DNA from: WTAW01 sp964406575 | GTDB lineage: Bacteria; Acidobacteriota; Aminicenantia; Aminicenantales; Aminicenantaceae | DNA: 64,000 nt | Assembly: GCA_964406575.1 (NCBI GenBank) | Contig: CAYOSH010000003.1 | Coordinates: 115,429 to 179,428, forward strand | Direction: 5' to 3' | Shown here: positions 25,827 through 36,040 of the stretch, piece after piece | Layout of the letters: every line of letters starts with the position of its first letter | How positions within the stretch are numbered: the stretch's first letter is position 1 | Position numbers and translations under genes: made by a program | Notes under the pieces: model-generated | Database searches by the model: none | What the model saw: only the letters and a program-made list of their open reading frames with translations | Told to the model about the DNA's origin: nothing

Positions 25827-28364
25827 CTAAGTCTTGAAGGTGATTCGCTCTCTGGCCATATCATAGACAGGATTTGCGATACCGAGAATATCGCTGACAA
25901 TATCTTGAGGCCGAATCGATTGTTGTGGACTAAACTCCACTTCCAATACAAGTTTCTGTTCTTTCCTATCGACTCTGAGGCGTACCATAGGATCATCCCT
26001 ATGGTCCTTCGTATAATTATCCACCAGGCACTCTGCGATCTCTCCAGCATCCAAGAAAGGAGCCTTCTGACTTTCGTAGCCTAATTTGAGGGAGGTTCTG
26101 ATGTCTTCGTTTTTTAAATCCACAGAGTAAACGAGAGTCTGGATCTCTTCAACCAGAGATAAGTTTGATTCGCATAATCTTTTCAAGCGCGAGAACCGAA
26201 TCCCTGGAGGAAGAAAAGAGTTGAGATGTGAAGCAAATTCTTCTTGAGGAAGAGAATATTCGGATTTGAATTCGATCACCTCGTCTCTTCCCTCCATCCC
26301 TAAGGGAAGAGCGGGTGGGTGCGAAATCACCATTTTTGGATGAAATCCTTTGGAGAAGCAAACAAATATGCCGGCTCTACGGAAGCTTCTCTGGAGGATA
26401 TTGTTCACGTCCGCATGAGAGAAAAATTTCGCATTGCCCGATTTGCTATAAAAGGCTCGGTATCTGAAAGTATTCTCAGATTTTTCACCAAATCTCTGTA
26501 GGCGTTCCTCAATAGGTTCAACAACCTCTTCGAAATCTTTCCGCAACATGGGCGAAAGCGTACATCCTTGGCATTCTGAACACTCTTTTTCCAGACAGCT
26601 CAGAGAAGGCTCCTCCTGCTTCGCTCTACGCAATTCTCGGATCAGATGTGATTTTTTAACACCCGTATCAATATGGTCCCAAGGCAGGATATCGGATTCT
26701 CTCATGGCTGAAAGGTACGAACGGTGATCCGTATTTCTCGAGAAAAAGGCATCCTCCCAAATTTGAAACTGGAACATATCGTTCCAGCTATCGAAGCGGG
26801 CACCTCTTTGCCACGCACGCTCCATGACACGCGTAAGCTTTCTGTCTCCTCGGGAAAAGACTGCTTCAAGCAAAGCATTTTTTATGTTGTGTTCTTTAAA
26901 TTTGACGAAGGAATATTTTTTCAGATGTGATTTCACAAAAGCATGTTTCTGAAGGAGGAGGTCTTCGGATTCCATTTTTTCCCACTGGAAGGGGGTGTGG
27001 GGCTTGGGAATAAAGGATGATATGCTGAGGTTGATTTGAGGAGGTTTTTTCAAAATGGCATACCCCATCCGAATGATCTCTTTCACCAAACGGACGATAC
27101 CATCCAAGTCTTTCTCCTCTTCGGAGGGGAGTCCTACCATGAAATACAGCTTGAGAAGTCTCCATCCCCTCTCAAATGCATTCTGGACAGCTTCCCAAAT
27201 GTCCTCATCTCTCAAGTTTTTGTTGATGACACAGCGCAACCGTTCCGTCCCAGCTTCGGGGACAAGTGTAAATCCCGTTTTTCTCACTTTGAGTATGTTT
27301 TCCGCTAAATCCGAAGAAAGCCCTTGCGGCCTGAGGGACGAGACAGACAGGGATATCTGCTGATCTTCAAGATGATCCATCAGGGTCTTCACTGTTTGAT
27401 CAAGGTAGGGATAGTCACCTATGGAAAGTGCAGACAAAGAAACGTCCCCATACCCAGTGGATCGCGCACTGTTTATCACTGTTTGTGTGACATCGGTGGG
27501 ATCCTTGACTCGGGAAGGAGAATACAGTTGGGATGCTTGACAAAATCTGCAGTTCTGGGGACACCCCCTCTCCACTTCTACGGATACTCGGTCAAATACA
27601 ATCTGGATATTCGGGACAATGATATTGTCGGGAAAAGATCCTTTTGGAAAATACGGTATGACTCTTTTTTTGACTCTAGAAGGAGCCCCACTCTTCGGTT
27701 TCACAGCCAACAGAGTGGAATGAGCTGGAACATAAGGCGTGTAAAAAGCGGGGACATAGACACCTCTGATCTCTATGAGTTCCTTGAGAACATCCTCTTT
27801 GAACCGAGTTTGATCTCTTACGGCGATGAAGGTCTCGATAATCTCTATAAAGGCCTCCTCTCCATCGCCGATAAGGAATAAATCAAACAGGTCAGCGACT
27901 GGTTCGGGGTTGAATGCTGCAGGACCACCGGCAATGACCAGCGGAAATTCCATCTCTCTCTCCGAAGAGAAGAAAGGAATTTTTCCAAGGTCCAAAATAG
28001 TCAGGATGTTGGAATAGTTGAGCTCATAAAGCAGTGAAAAACCCAAAATATCAAATCCAGCAAGAGGGATCTTGTTCTCGAGAGAAAAAAGAGGGATATC
28101 TCTGTGGCGGAGCTCTTTTTCGAAATCAGGCCAGGGTGCAAAAACGCGCTCGGCGAGGATGGAAGTTGACTTATTCAGCAATGAGTATAGGATTTTCTGG
28201 CCGATATGAGACATCCCTATTTCATAGACGTCGGGAAAAATGAGAGCGATTTTCGCCTGAACACGGCCTGGATCCTTGATCACTGCATTCCACTCTCCTC
28301 CCACATAACGGCCGGGTTTCTGGACGTTTCTGAGCGCCTTCTCCAATTCTTTTGTGAAGTTCAT
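25827..28364 (-). CDS. TIGR03960-type B12-binding radical-SAM protein fused to a DUF2344 domain
   Basis: 845 residues. An N-terminal cobalamin-binding-like Rossmann region (YEIGMSHIGQKILYSLLNK, GGPAAFNPEPVADLFD) is followed by a radical-SAM domain with the cluster motif VERGCPQNCRFCQASQ near residue 275 (CxxxCxxC). A linker with four cysteines (CLEKECSECQGC) precedes a C-terminal DUF2344 (TIGR03936) domain starting near residue 640 (YRAFYSKSGNAKFFSHADV). Such fusions occur in many bacteria; the substrate is unknown. ATG 28364 has no ribosome site and sits 9 nt after a -10 box. Confidence 0.88.
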   Translation of the reverse strand: MNFTKELEKALRNVQKPGRYVGGEWNAVIKDPGRVQAKIALIFPDVYEIGMSHIGQKILYSLLNKSTSILAERVFAPWPDFEKELRHRDIPLFSLENKIPLAGFDILGFSLLYELNYSNILTILDLGKIPFFSSEREMEFPLVIAGGPAAFNPEPVADLFDLFLIGDGEEAFIEIIETFIAVRDQTRFKEDVLKELIEIRGVYVPAFYTPYVPAHSTLLAVKPKSGAPSRVKKRVIPYFPKGSFPDNIIVPNIQIVFDRVSVEVERGCPQNCRFCQASQLYSPSRVKDPTDVTQTVINSARSTGYGDVSLSALSIGDYPYLDQTVKTLMDHLEDQQISLSVSSLRPQGLSSDLAENILKVRKTGFTLVPEAGTERLRCVINKNLRDEDIWEAVQNAFERGWRLLKLYFMVGLPSEEEKDLDGIVRLVKEIIRMGYAILKKPPQINLSISSFIPKPHTPFQWEKMESEDLLLQKHAFVKSHLKKYSFVKFKEHNIKNALLEAVFSRGDRKLTRVMERAWQRGARFDSWNDMFQFQIWEDAFFSRNTDHRSYLSAMRESDILPWDHIDTGVKKSHLIRELRRAKQEEPSLSCLEKECSECQGCTLSPMLRKDFEEVVEPIEERLQRFGEKSENTFRYRAFYSKSGNAKFFSHADVNNILQRSFRRAGIFVCFSKGFHPKMVISHPPALPLGMEGRDEVIEFKSEYSLPQEEFASHLNSFLPPGIRFSRLKRLCESNLSLVEEIQTLVYSVDLKNEDIRTSLKLGYESQKAPFLDAGEIAECLVDNYTKDHRDDPMVRLRVDRKEQKLVLEVEFSPQQSIRPQDIVSDILGIANPVYDMARERITFKT

Positions 28365-28372
28365 ACCAAGAA

Positions 28373-28400
28373 ATTATATACCATGTTTCACAGACCCCAA
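28373..28400 (-). promoter_or_regulatory. Predicted promoter of the radical-SAM gene
   Basis: On the minus strand TTGGGG (28395-28400), 16 nt, TATAAT (28373-28378). Only 8 nt separate the -10 from ATG 28364, implying a leaderless or nearly leaderless mRNA. Confidence 0.5.
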
Positions 28401-28499
28401 GCAACTTCATATCAGCTCGCCCGTAGGATAAAAAATGTCGATCATATAAATGAAAGTTTTTTGAGGGAAAGGATCGACAGTTTTTATGAATGATTCATC

Positions 28500-29591
28500 T
28501 CAGATGTTGACGAAGCGTCTCATCTTAACATTCAGCACGAGCGAAACCGCAATATAATTCGTCAGCAAAGACGATCCCCCATAGCTCAGTAGGGGAAGAG
28601 GGATGCCTGCAATAGGAAAGAGTCCGATAGTCATGAACACGTTTACAAAAAACTGGCTTGTGATCATCACCGCAACCATAAAAATAATATACACTCCTGT
28701 CCGGTCTCTCGATTTTGAGACAGACTGAAAGAGTCTCGCCAAAAACAAGAAATAAAAAACTCCGATGACCACCACTCCCACAAAACCGAGTTCCTCCCCG
28801 ATAACAGCAAAAATAAAATCCGTATGGCGTGCAGGCAAGAACTGAAGCTGGCTTTGGGTTCCTCTCCCATACCCCTTTCCAAATAGCCCTCCAGACCCGA
28901 TGGCAATTTTCGATTGGATGATATGATAGCCAGAACCAAGGGGATCTTTTTCTGGAGAAAGTAACGTCGTGATCCTGTCCCTCTGGTAATCTTTGAGAAA
29001 GAATCCCCAACTGATAATCACTGCAACCAGAGTGATGATCAACAAAAGGGCCAGAGTTTTTCGCGTTAATCCTGCCAATATAAAAGAGGCAAGGAGAATA
29101 GGGATATAGCTCAGCGCTGTACCCAGGTCAGGCTGCAGGGCCACGAGCATGACAGGCATAAAAACAAAAAAAATGCTTGAAAGGCCAGCATCCTTGGACA
29201 AAAATTTCTTTTTGTACTCTGAAAAGACACGTGCCAACAGGAGAATAATGGCAATTTTTGTGATCTCCGATGGCTGGATCTGGATAAATTCGAGCTTGAT
29301 CCAACTCTTTGTTCCTGCAATCAGCTTCCCAAATATTAATATAGCGGCCAGGATAGAGATACATCCAAAATAAAAATATAGAGAATAGGTGACAAGAAGA
29401 TTGTAGCCCACAGTCAATAGCACAAAAAGTACGACCAAGCTCAAGAGTGTCCAGAAAATCTGTCGCAAATAATAATTTCCAGGCACATGATGGGAAGAGC
29501 TGTAGATCACGGCGATCCCGATCATCGTATTCACAACAAGGAGAGCGATCAGGATCCAATCGATGTTCTTGATTTGAGTCTGATTAATCAT
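28500..29591 (-). CDS. rodA: Peptidoglycan glycosyltransferase RodA (SEDS family)
   Basis: 363-residue SEDS membrane protein that polymerises glycan strands during elongation with PBP2. SEDS motifs: KSWIKLEFIQIQPSEITKIA, QPDLGTALSYIPILL, and FAVIGEELGFVG near residue 260, then AGIPLPLLSYGGSSLLTNY at the end. It is the last gene of the mreBCD-mrdA-rodA cluster; its ATG overlaps the mrdA stop by 8 nt. Confidence 0.94.
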   Translation of the reverse strand: MINQTQIKNIDWILIALLVVNTMIGIAVIYSSSHHVPGNYYLRQIFWTLLSLVVLFVLLTVGYNLLVTYSLYFYFGCISILAAILIFGKLIAGTKSWIKLEFIQIQPSEITKIAIILLLARVFSEYKKKFLSKDAGLSSIFFVFMPVMLVALQPDLGTALSYIPILLASFILAGLTRKTLALLLIITLVAVIISWGFFLKDYQRDRITTLLSPEKDPLGSGYHIIQSKIAIGSGGLFGKGYGRGTQSQLQFLPARHTDFIFAVIGEELGFVGVVVIGVFYFLFLARLFQSVSKSRDRTGVYIIFMVAVMITSQFFVNVFMTIGLFPIAGIPLPLLSYGGSSLLTNYIAVSLVLNVKMRRFVNI

Positions 29592-31398
29592 ATTTTGTCT
29601 TGTATAACTCTAACAATTCTCTGCCGGAGGGGGCTGCGGTTGCTCCACCCCCTCCCCCGTATTCAACAATAAGAGAGACAACGACTTCAGGATTATCCTT
29701 AGGAGCAAATCCTGTGAACCAAGAGTGTGTTTTTATCTCTCTCTTTTGCTTGGCCAATTTCTCAGCAGTTGCTTTGCTGACGACCTGCGCTGAACCCGTT
29801 TTGCCACACACATTAAAATCTCTCACTCTGGCTAAACTGGCAGTACCGCTCTCGTTGACAGCCTTCCACATCCCTTGAACGATTTTCTCAAAATAGATTT
29901 CAGGAATAGGGATTCTCTCTCCTGGATTGTTCTCTTGCAGTCTGCGAATCTCCTGCCCTTCGTGAATTTCAACCTCATAGAGGTGTGGTGCCACTTTGAG
30001 GCCCCTGTTTGCGATCACTGCTGTATAGACCGCGATCTGTAAAGGTGTCACGAGCAATGGGCCTTGTCCGATAGACACGGAGATTGTCTCTCCGGGATAC
30101 CAAAGCTCGTCTCTCACTCTTTTTTTCCACTCAGGATCCGGAACTAATCCCGTTTTTTCCCCAGGAAGATCGATGAGAGTGGGGGAACCGAAACCCAGCA
30201 TTCGAGCATATCGCGCGATCTCCTCTATCCCTATTCTTTTCCCCAGTTGATAAAAATAAATGTTGCAGGAGTGTTGGATCGCACTGTATAAGTTCACCAC
30301 TCCATGCCCATCCCTCTTCCAGCAAGCGAATGGGTGTCCATAAATAACAGTGGAACCGTGACAGACAACCGTAGTGGAATCATTCACGAGTCCCTGATCG
30401 AGTCCGGCGAGAGCTATAGTGGGCTTGAATAACGAGCCAGGAGCATACAACCCTCGAATGGTTCTGTTCTCCAGAGGGAATTCGGGACTGTTGATGAGGT
30501 CCATCCATTCCTCAGGAGTGAAGCGGTTGATGAATCTATTCGGGTCAAAATTTGGATAGCTAGCCATAGCTAGTATCTCCCCCGTGTTGGGTTTCATCAC
30601 CACTACGGCACCCTCTCTCCCTTCTAAAATTTCCTCAGCCTTCTTCTGGAGGTCAAAATCAATTGTAAGTTTGATCTCATCCCCGCGGACAGGGTTGATT
30701 TTGGATGTCTCTCCGATCCCTCTTCCCAAACTGTCGACAATCTCAAAAAGCTTTCCTTCAGTACCCGCTAAGATCTGTTCGTACTGTTTCTCGATTCCTG
30801 TTCTACCGACCAGATCGCCCAACCGTCGGTGTTTGTACTGCTCCATATCCATCTCTGCCGGGGATATCTCCTGAAGATATCCGAGGACATGTGAGGCCAA
30901 AGTTCCGAATGGGTAATTTCTCTTGGGTTCTGTCTGAACGATCAGTTCGGGCAATTCATACTGTCTGGATTTAATTCGGGCAACCTCTTCATGTGTCAAA
31001 TTATCCTTGATCACGATCGGCTGAAACACAGGCAGGGATTTATATTTGTCCACCCTTTCTTTCAAAACTTCGGGTTCGAGTTCGAGGAGTGCAGAAATAT
31101 TCGCGCAAGATTCATCATAATTTTTACAGTTTTCTCGGATCAGGGAAGCCTTGAATGAGGCAATGTTTTTGGCGAGCACCACCCCGTTACGATCTCTGAT
31201 CAAACCCCTCTGGGGCGGAATCGCGATCTCACGAATACGGTTGGCTTCGGATTTCAGCCAGAACTTTTGATAGTCGAGGATCTGGAGTTTCCAGAAATAT
31301 AGGATCAGGATGACAAACAGGACCCTCACGATGACGAAGGAAATCCTTGCTCTCGACAACACCAAAGAAAGATCTTCATAAATCTTGTTGTTCATCAT
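29584..31398 (-). CDS. mrdA: Penicillin-binding protein 2 (MrdA)
   Basis: 604-residue class B PBP, the transpeptidase of the elongasome. It has an N-terminal transmembrane anchor (VRVLFVILILYFWKLQIL), a dimerisation domain (PPQRGLIRDRNGVVLAKN, HVLGYLQEI), and a transpeptidase domain with SLFK (APGSLFKPTIALAG), SCN (QHSCNIYFYQLG) and KTGSAQV. The start overlaps the end of mreD by 4 nt, and the end overlaps rodA. Confidence 0.95.
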   Translation of the reverse strand: MMNNKIYEDLSLVLSRARISFVIVRVLFVILILYFWKLQILDYQKFWLKSEANRIREIAIPPQRGLIRDRNGVVLAKNIASFKASLIRENCKNYDESCANISALLELEPEVLKERVDKYKSLPVFQPIVIKDNLTHEEVARIKSRQYELPELIVQTEPKRNYPFGTLASHVLGYLQEISPAEMDMEQYKHRRLGDLVGRTGIEKQYEQILAGTEGKLFEIVDSLGRGIGETSKINPVRGDEIKLTIDFDLQKKAEEILEGREGAVVVMKPNTGEILAMASYPNFDPNRFINRFTPEEWMDLINSPEFPLENRTIRGLYAPGSLFKPTIALAGLDQGLVNDSTTVVCHGSTVIYGHPFACWKRDGHGVVNLYSAIQHSCNIYFYQLGKRIGIEEIARYARMLGFGSPTLIDLPGEKTGLVPDPEWKKRVRDELWYPGETISVSIGQGPLLVTPLQIAVYTAVIANRGLKVAPHLYEVEIHEGQEIRRLQENNPGERIPIPEIYFEKIVQGMWKAVNESGTASLARVRDFNVCGKTGSAQVVSKATAEKLAKQKREIKTHSWFTGFAPKDNPEVVVSLIVEYGGGGGATAAPSGRELLELYKTKYD

Positions 31399-31886
31399 CT
31401 TCGGTACCGAGAGATCGCTTTGATCCCCTTCCGGATTTGCGGAAAAAGTGTGCTGCCGAAGAAGGCCGTGATCAAAGGCTGGAGAAAAATCACCCCTCTT
31501 CCCGTGTTAAGAGCTTTCGAATAAATGAATGAATAGAGAAAAGCCCAAAATATGAGCTCAGTTGTGATCAGCACAAAAATGAAGAGAAATCTGCGTGAAA
31601 ACGAGGAGACATCGATCCTCTTGGATACAAATCCCGCTAAAAATCCCATAATCGTTTTGGCAATTCCGGCAACTCCAAAAACGCCCAGAGATAAAGAGTC
31701 CTGAATAAGGCCACAGACGGCGCCCAAGCACGCCCCGTACACCTCATTTCTGGATGAGGACAGATAGATGACTAAAAGGCTAAAGACATTGATTGCTTGA
31801 ATGAGATAGACAGAGATGTGCGATACTAGAGAAAACACGATCAATGCGATGACTATTCCAAGGGATGTTTCTAAAAAATCTCTCAT
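31395..31886 (-). CDS. mreD: Rod shape-determining protein MreD
   Basis: About 163 residues with five predicted transmembrane helices, in the normal MreD position between mreC and mrdA. Typical features are the NEVYGACLGAVCGLIQDSLSLGVFGVAGI segment and the hydrophobic C-terminal half. I start at ATG 31886 (MRDFLETSLG), 8 nt after the mreC stop; the longer open frame would begin inside mreC. Confidence 0.85.
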   Translation of the reverse strand: MRDFLETSLGIVIALIVFSLVSHISVYLIQAINVFSLLVIYLSSSRNEVYGACLGAVCGLIQDSLSLGVFGVAGIAKTIMGFLAGFVSKRIDVSSFSRRFLFIFVLITTELIFWAFLYSFIYSKALNTGRGVIFLQPLITAFFGSTLFPQIRKGIKAISRYRR

Positions 31887-31893
31887 TTTACAA

Positions 31894-32733
31894 CTATTTA
31901 AAAATATCTTTGGCCGGCATTCGGATGACAGCCAGTTGGTCCAAATTGCGAAATTCAAAATACGGCTTCACTGCAACAGATTTAAAAAGATCCGCAGTGG
32001 GAGTGATTGATAAAATTCGACCTACATTGATACCGGGTAGGAAAATACTGTCATATCCAGTGGTATAGAGGTTTTCGCCCACAGAGACATCCTCATCTGT
32101 GGACACGACATGCTCCAGCCTGCATGAGCCCTTTCCATCTCCAGACAAAATCCCCAAGACTTTTTCCTTTTCCGTAAAAACGCTCACACCGCAATCTTTA
32201 TCAGTGATCAACTGTACGCGTGCTTCATTGAGTGATATGGGTCCAATGACCCGGCCTACCAAATTCCCAAATTTATCCAGCACAACCATATTCTTTTCAA
32301 CTCCATTCAGAGAACCTCTGTTGATCATCACTGATTTGTAATAGTTGCTGGCATCTAACCCTACGACGCGAGCGTGTAGGATATTCGGATACATCTCTCC
32401 GAGAAATTCATCGATCTCATTCTCACTCTTGTATTGTTCGAGGGCGTTTCGCAACAATCTGTTCTCCTGAGAAAGAGAGAATATTTCTCGTCTCATCTCC
32501 TCATTCTGCTTGTGGGCCTTGCGTAATGAAAAATATCCTTCCCAGAATGCACCGATACCCTGAAAGAAAGAGACAATCCCATGCTGGAGTGGAGAAAAGA
32601 CGACAAAGACCGCTTTCTCAAAATAGTTTTCCCTCTCACCTAGAGGAACTTGAATGGATATCAGGACAAGCTGTAAAAATATGAGAATACTGAGCACAAC
32701 GAGGCTTTTGTTTCTCTTAAAAAAAGAGGGCAT
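31894..32733 (-). CDS. mreC: Rod shape-determining protein MreC
   Basis: 279 residues: an N-terminal membrane helix (SLVVLSILIFLQLVLISIQV), a coiled coil (AHKQNEEMRREIFSLSQENRL), and a periplasmic beta domain (ARVVGLDASNYYKSVMINRG, NMVVLDKFGNLVGRV). It scaffolds the elongasome in the periplasm. ATG 32733 (MPSFFKRNK) is preferred over the adjacent TTG at 32736. It lies 15 bp after mreB. Confidence 0.92.
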   Translation of the reverse strand: MPSFFKRNKSLVVLSILIFLQLVLISIQVPLGERENYFEKAVFVVFSPLQHGIVSFFQGIGAFWEGYFSLRKAHKQNEEMRREIFSLSQENRLLRNALEQYKSENEIDEFLGEMYPNILHARVVGLDASNYYKSVMINRGSLNGVEKNMVVLDKFGNLVGRVIGPISLNEARVQLITDKDCGVSVFTEKEKVLGILSGDGKGSCRLEHVVSTDEDVSVGENLYTTGYDSIFLPGINVGRILSITPTADLFKSVAVKPYFEFRNLDQLAVIRMPAKDIFK

Positions 32734-32748
32734 CAATACAATAAAAGA

Positions 32749-33780
32749 TTAAATTAAAGAAATTTTCCTCAACAGGTCTAAATCATCGAGCATTTTCCCC
32801 GCACCGAGAACAACGGTAGTCAGTGGATCTTCAGTTATGAACACTGGCAATTGTGTCTCTTCGCGGATGCGCTTGTCAATATTCTTTAGGAGAGACCCCC
32901 CACCAGTCAGGATAATGCCACGGTCTATGATATCTGCAGAGAGTTCAGGAGGCGTTTTTTCAAGAGCCACTTTAACGGCATCGATGATGGCCACAACGAT
33001 ATCTTCCAATGCCTCCCTTATCTCCTGGTCATCCACAACAATAGTCTTGGGAATACCTTCTCTCAGATCTCTTCCTTTGATCTCCATAGTGATGGGCTCA
33101 TCCAAGGGGTAGGCCGAACCGATCTGCATTTTAACTTGTTCTGCTGTTTTTTCTCCGATAAGCAGGTTGTATTTTCGCTTGATGTACTGGATGACGGCTT
33201 CATCCATCTCGTTTCCAGCTATACGGATGGAGTGATTGAAGACAATCCCGTTCAACGAAATAACCGCAATATCCGTTGTCCCCCCTCCGATATCAACGAT
33301 CATGTTCCCCGTGGGCTCAGATATGGGAAGTTCAGCACCTACAGCGGCGGACGTGGGTTGCTCTACCAAGTATACCTCAGAAGCTTTCGCCCGCATGGCG
33401 ACGTCTTTGACCGCTCGCCTCTCGACTTGTGTGATCCCTGTGGGAATGCCGATAACGATCCTCGGCCTGAGCAAAAAACTCCTGTTGTTTGTGGACTTCT
33501 TGATAAAATAATCCAGCATCTTTTCGGCGATCTCGAAGTCAGCGATAACTCCATCACGCATGGGCTTTATGGCTAAAACGCTTTTAGGAGTCTTCCCCAA
33601 CATTTCCTTCGCCCTTTTCCCCACAGCCTCCACTTTGCCTGTTTGGTGATTCACAACGACAATAGAAGGTTCTTGCACGATTATTCCTCTGCCCTTGAGA
33701 TAAACGAGTGTATTTGCTGTTCCGAGGTCAATGGCAAGGTCGCAAAAAAACTTATCTTTGAGCCATTTGATCAGATTCAT
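32749..33780 (-). CDS. mreB: Rod shape-determining protein MreB
   Basis: 343-residue bacterial actin that organises lateral wall synthesis. Actin-fold nucleotide motifs: AIDLGTANTLVYLKGRGIIV (phosphate 1), MIVDIGGGTTDIAVISL (phosphate 2), GIILTGGGSLLKNID (adenosine). First gene of the cell-shape operon; GAGGAAGAT lies before ATG 33780. The organism is therefore probably rod-shaped. Confidence 0.96.
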   Translation of the reverse strand: MNLIKWLKDKFFCDLAIDLGTANTLVYLKGRGIIVQEPSIVVVNHQTGKVEAVGKRAKEMLGKTPKSVLAIKPMRDGVIADFEIAEKMLDYFIKKSTNNRSFLLRPRIVIGIPTGITQVERRAVKDVAMRAKASEVYLVEQPTSAAVGAELPISEPTGNMIVDIGGGTTDIAVISLNGIVFNHSIRIAGNEMDEAVIQYIKRKYNLLIGEKTAEQVKMQIGSAYPLDEPITMEIKGRDLREGIPKTIVVDDQEIREALEDIVVAIIDAVKVALEKTPPELSADIIDRGIILTGGGSLLKNIDKRIREETQLPVFITEDPLTTVVLGAGKMLDDLDLLRKISLI

Positions 33781-33944
33781 TCTATCTTCCTCTATCTACA
33801 CGACTTATTTAACATAATTTCTTCTTCCACGCAAATGAAAAAAAAGAAACACACGAATACCCTCTATTTTTCCGGGATTAGAAGATGTTGTGTGTTCAGA
33901 GCACTGGACGAATATTCTCCCAATGTTACAGTCGTATTTTTTTC

Positions 33945-33973
33945 TTGATTTTTATTTTTGAGAAATATATAGT
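33945..33973 (+). promoter_or_regulatory. Predicted sigma-70 promoter of the second OPT gene
   Basis: TTGATT (33945-33950), 17-nt spacer, TATAGT (33968-33973); an AGGAGG ribosome site and ATG 34010 follow. Confidence 0.65.
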
Positions 33974-34009
33974 CAAAAAACTCAGGGATAAAACAGATAG
34001 GAGGTAAGA

Positions 34010-36010
34010 ATGAGTGACCAATCGTTTCGGCCGTATATTCCTGCTGAGCAATCTATGAAAGAAATCTCTTTCAAGGCTATTTTTCTGGGCATCATTATGG
34101 CTGTCGTTCTTGGCGCCGCAAATGCCTACCTCGGGCTTCTCGTCGGGATGACTGTTGCAGCCACTTTCCCGGCCGCAGTTATCGCCATGGCCGTGCTGCG
34201 TCCTATGAAAGGAACCATCCTCGAAGAGAACTTTGCAAGAACCACTGGTGCAGTCGGAGAAGCGTTGGCCGCCGGGGCCATTTTCACCATTCCCGCTTTC
34301 CTTTTTACAGGTGTGTGGACAAAGTTTGATGTTGTCAAATCATCAATGCTCATGCTTGTGGGAGGGGTCCTGGGCGTTTTTCTGATTATCCTCGTCCGGC
34401 GGACACTCGTCGAAGATGCGGCACTTCCCTTTCCAGAGAGTGTGGCTTGTGCGGAGATGGTGAAAACCGGACAGAAAGCAGGCTCAAGCGCAGCATACAT
34501 GTTCTGGGCCATGGGATTGGGAGGTTTTATAGAATTTTTCACCAGCGAAAACGGGATTCGTGTCATCACACCCTACGCAAGAGCTGTTTTTAAAATACCC
34601 GGTATTTCGCGGATCACCTACCTCAATAGCGACAACGTCGAAGTAGCCAAGACTGCTGAGATGAGGGGCAGAATGTTCGTGGAATCTCCAGCGGCCAATG
34701 CAGCCATGACAGGAGTGGGCTACATCATAGGGCCCAAACTCGCCGCTCTGACCTTCTCTGGCGGTGTGCTCGGTTGGGCCTTCCTGATGCCCATTCTTCT
34801 CTTCATCAGCGGAGATCTGGGAAGGATCGTCTCAGATTTCGGCGGGGATTGGACCGCAATGGCGATCTCTGCATACGATGCCCAAATAAAACCCATAGCA
34901 GTGGGAGCCATGCTTGTGGGCGCATTCTATACTCTGTTCAGGATGAGGAAGAGTCTCATCGCTGGGATCGGTCGTTCTTTCGCTGATGTTAAAAAAGCAA
35001 GGACCGGAGGAGATTCAGAAACGGTCAGAACGGACAAAGACCTTCCCTTTCCTTCGATCATCATGGCCATCATCGCGCTGATCATTCCCATGATCATCCT
35101 CTACAATGTGTTCACCCGGAACATTGGTTCCGCTCTCGTATCCGCAATAGTGATGCTCATCATGGGACTTCTTTTTGCAGCAGTTGCAGGCTATCTTGTT
35201 GGTATTATCGGCTCTTCTTCGAATCCCATCTCAGGATTAACGCTGACCTCTCTGCTCATCGCTGCCCTGATGATGGTGATCATGGGACAGAAAGGAGATG
35301 CGGGAATAGCCGCTGTATTGGGAGTGGCCGCCGTTGTCTGCTGTGTGGCTGGAGTCGCGGGCGACATGATCCAAGACTGGAAGGTCGGTCATATCCTCGG
35401 CGGTACTCCGTGGAGGATGCAGATCGGAGGATTGATCGGTGTGGTGGCTGCTGCTTTAACCCTGACTTTCTCTCTGCAACTCCTCCATAACAACATTGGA
35501 ATCGGCAGCGAGACACTTCCCGCTCCCCAAGCAGGACTGATGGCAGCCATGGCCAAGGGGATTGTCGGAGGAGAAATGGCCTGGCCCCTGGTGCTGGCCG
35601 GGATGCTTTTGGCTGTGGGCCTTATCCTAATCGGCTCTCCCTCACCTATGCTCATTGCAGTCGGAATGTACCTCCCCTTCCGCGCAACGTCATGCATCTT
35701 TGTAGGGGGAGTGATCAAATACTTTCTCGATCGATCGGTTGCCAAGAGGAAGCCAACAAATAAAGGCAAGGAAACAGTGGAAAACATTGGCCTTCTCATA
35801 GCTTCCGGTCTGATTGCCGGACAGGCTCTCATGGGAATCATCACCGCTGCTGTTAAAGGCACAAATCTCCAGCTTCCCGAAGTGTGGCACAGTGCCTGGT
35901 TAGGCCTGATCATTTTCTTCATTCTCGGTTTCATCCTGATCTATTTCCCATATAAAAAGATGGTCCAGTCGGGCGAATTCGGTAAAGCAACAGATGAGCT
36001 GGAAGGTTAA
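34010..36010 (+). CDS. OPT family oligopeptide transporter (second copy)
   Basis: 666 residues, paralogous to the protein at 19198-21102. The N-terminus KEISFKAIFLGIIMAVVLG and ANAYLGLLVGMTVAATFPAAV align directly, as do ALPFPESVACAEMV, SSNPISGLTL and PMLIAVGMYLPFRATSCIFVGG. A probable peptide or peptide-conjugate symporter in the inner membrane. It has its own promoter and an AGGAGG site. A PqqD-like gene follows 30 bp later. Confidence 0.92.
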   Translation: MSDQSFRPYIPAEQSMKEISFKAIFLGIIMAVVLGAANAYLGLLVGMTVAATFPAAVIAMAVLRPMKGTILEENFARTTGAVGEALAAGAIFTIPAFLFTGVWTKFDVVKSSMLMLVGGVLGVFLIILVRRTLVEDAALPFPESVACAEMVKTGQKAGSSAAYMFWAMGLGGFIEFFTSENGIRVITPYARAVFKIPGISRITYLNSDNVEVAKTAEMRGRMFVESPAANAAMTGVGYIIGPKLAALTFSGGVLGWAFLMPILLFISGDLGRIVSDFGGDWTAMAISAYDAQIKPIAVGAMLVGAFYTLFRMRKSLIAGIGRSFADVKKARTGGDSETVRTDKDLPFPSIIMAIIALIIPMIILYNVFTRNIGSALVSAIVMLIMGLLFAAVAGYLVGIIGSSSNPISGLTLTSLLIAALMMVIMGQKGDAGIAAVLGVAAVVCCVAGVAGDMIQDWKVGHILGGTPWRMQIGGLIGVVAAALTLTFSLQLLHNNIGIGSETLPAPQAGLMAAMAKGIVGGEMAWPLVLAGMLLAVGLILIGSPSPMLIAVGMYLPFRATSCIFVGGVIKYFLDRSVAKRKPTNKGKETVENIGLLIASGLIAGQALMGIITAAVKGTNLQLPEVWHSAWLGLIIFFILGFILIYFPYKKMVQSGEFGKATDELEG

Positions 36011-36040
36011 GATCGGGAAAAGCTGAGTCCGCATGTTGAT

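Noticed and set aside
28206..28493. 95-codon plus-strand frame between the radical-SAM gene and rodA
   Set aside because: Mostly antisense to the radical-SAM gene, without a ribosome site; the remaining gap holds that gene's promoter.
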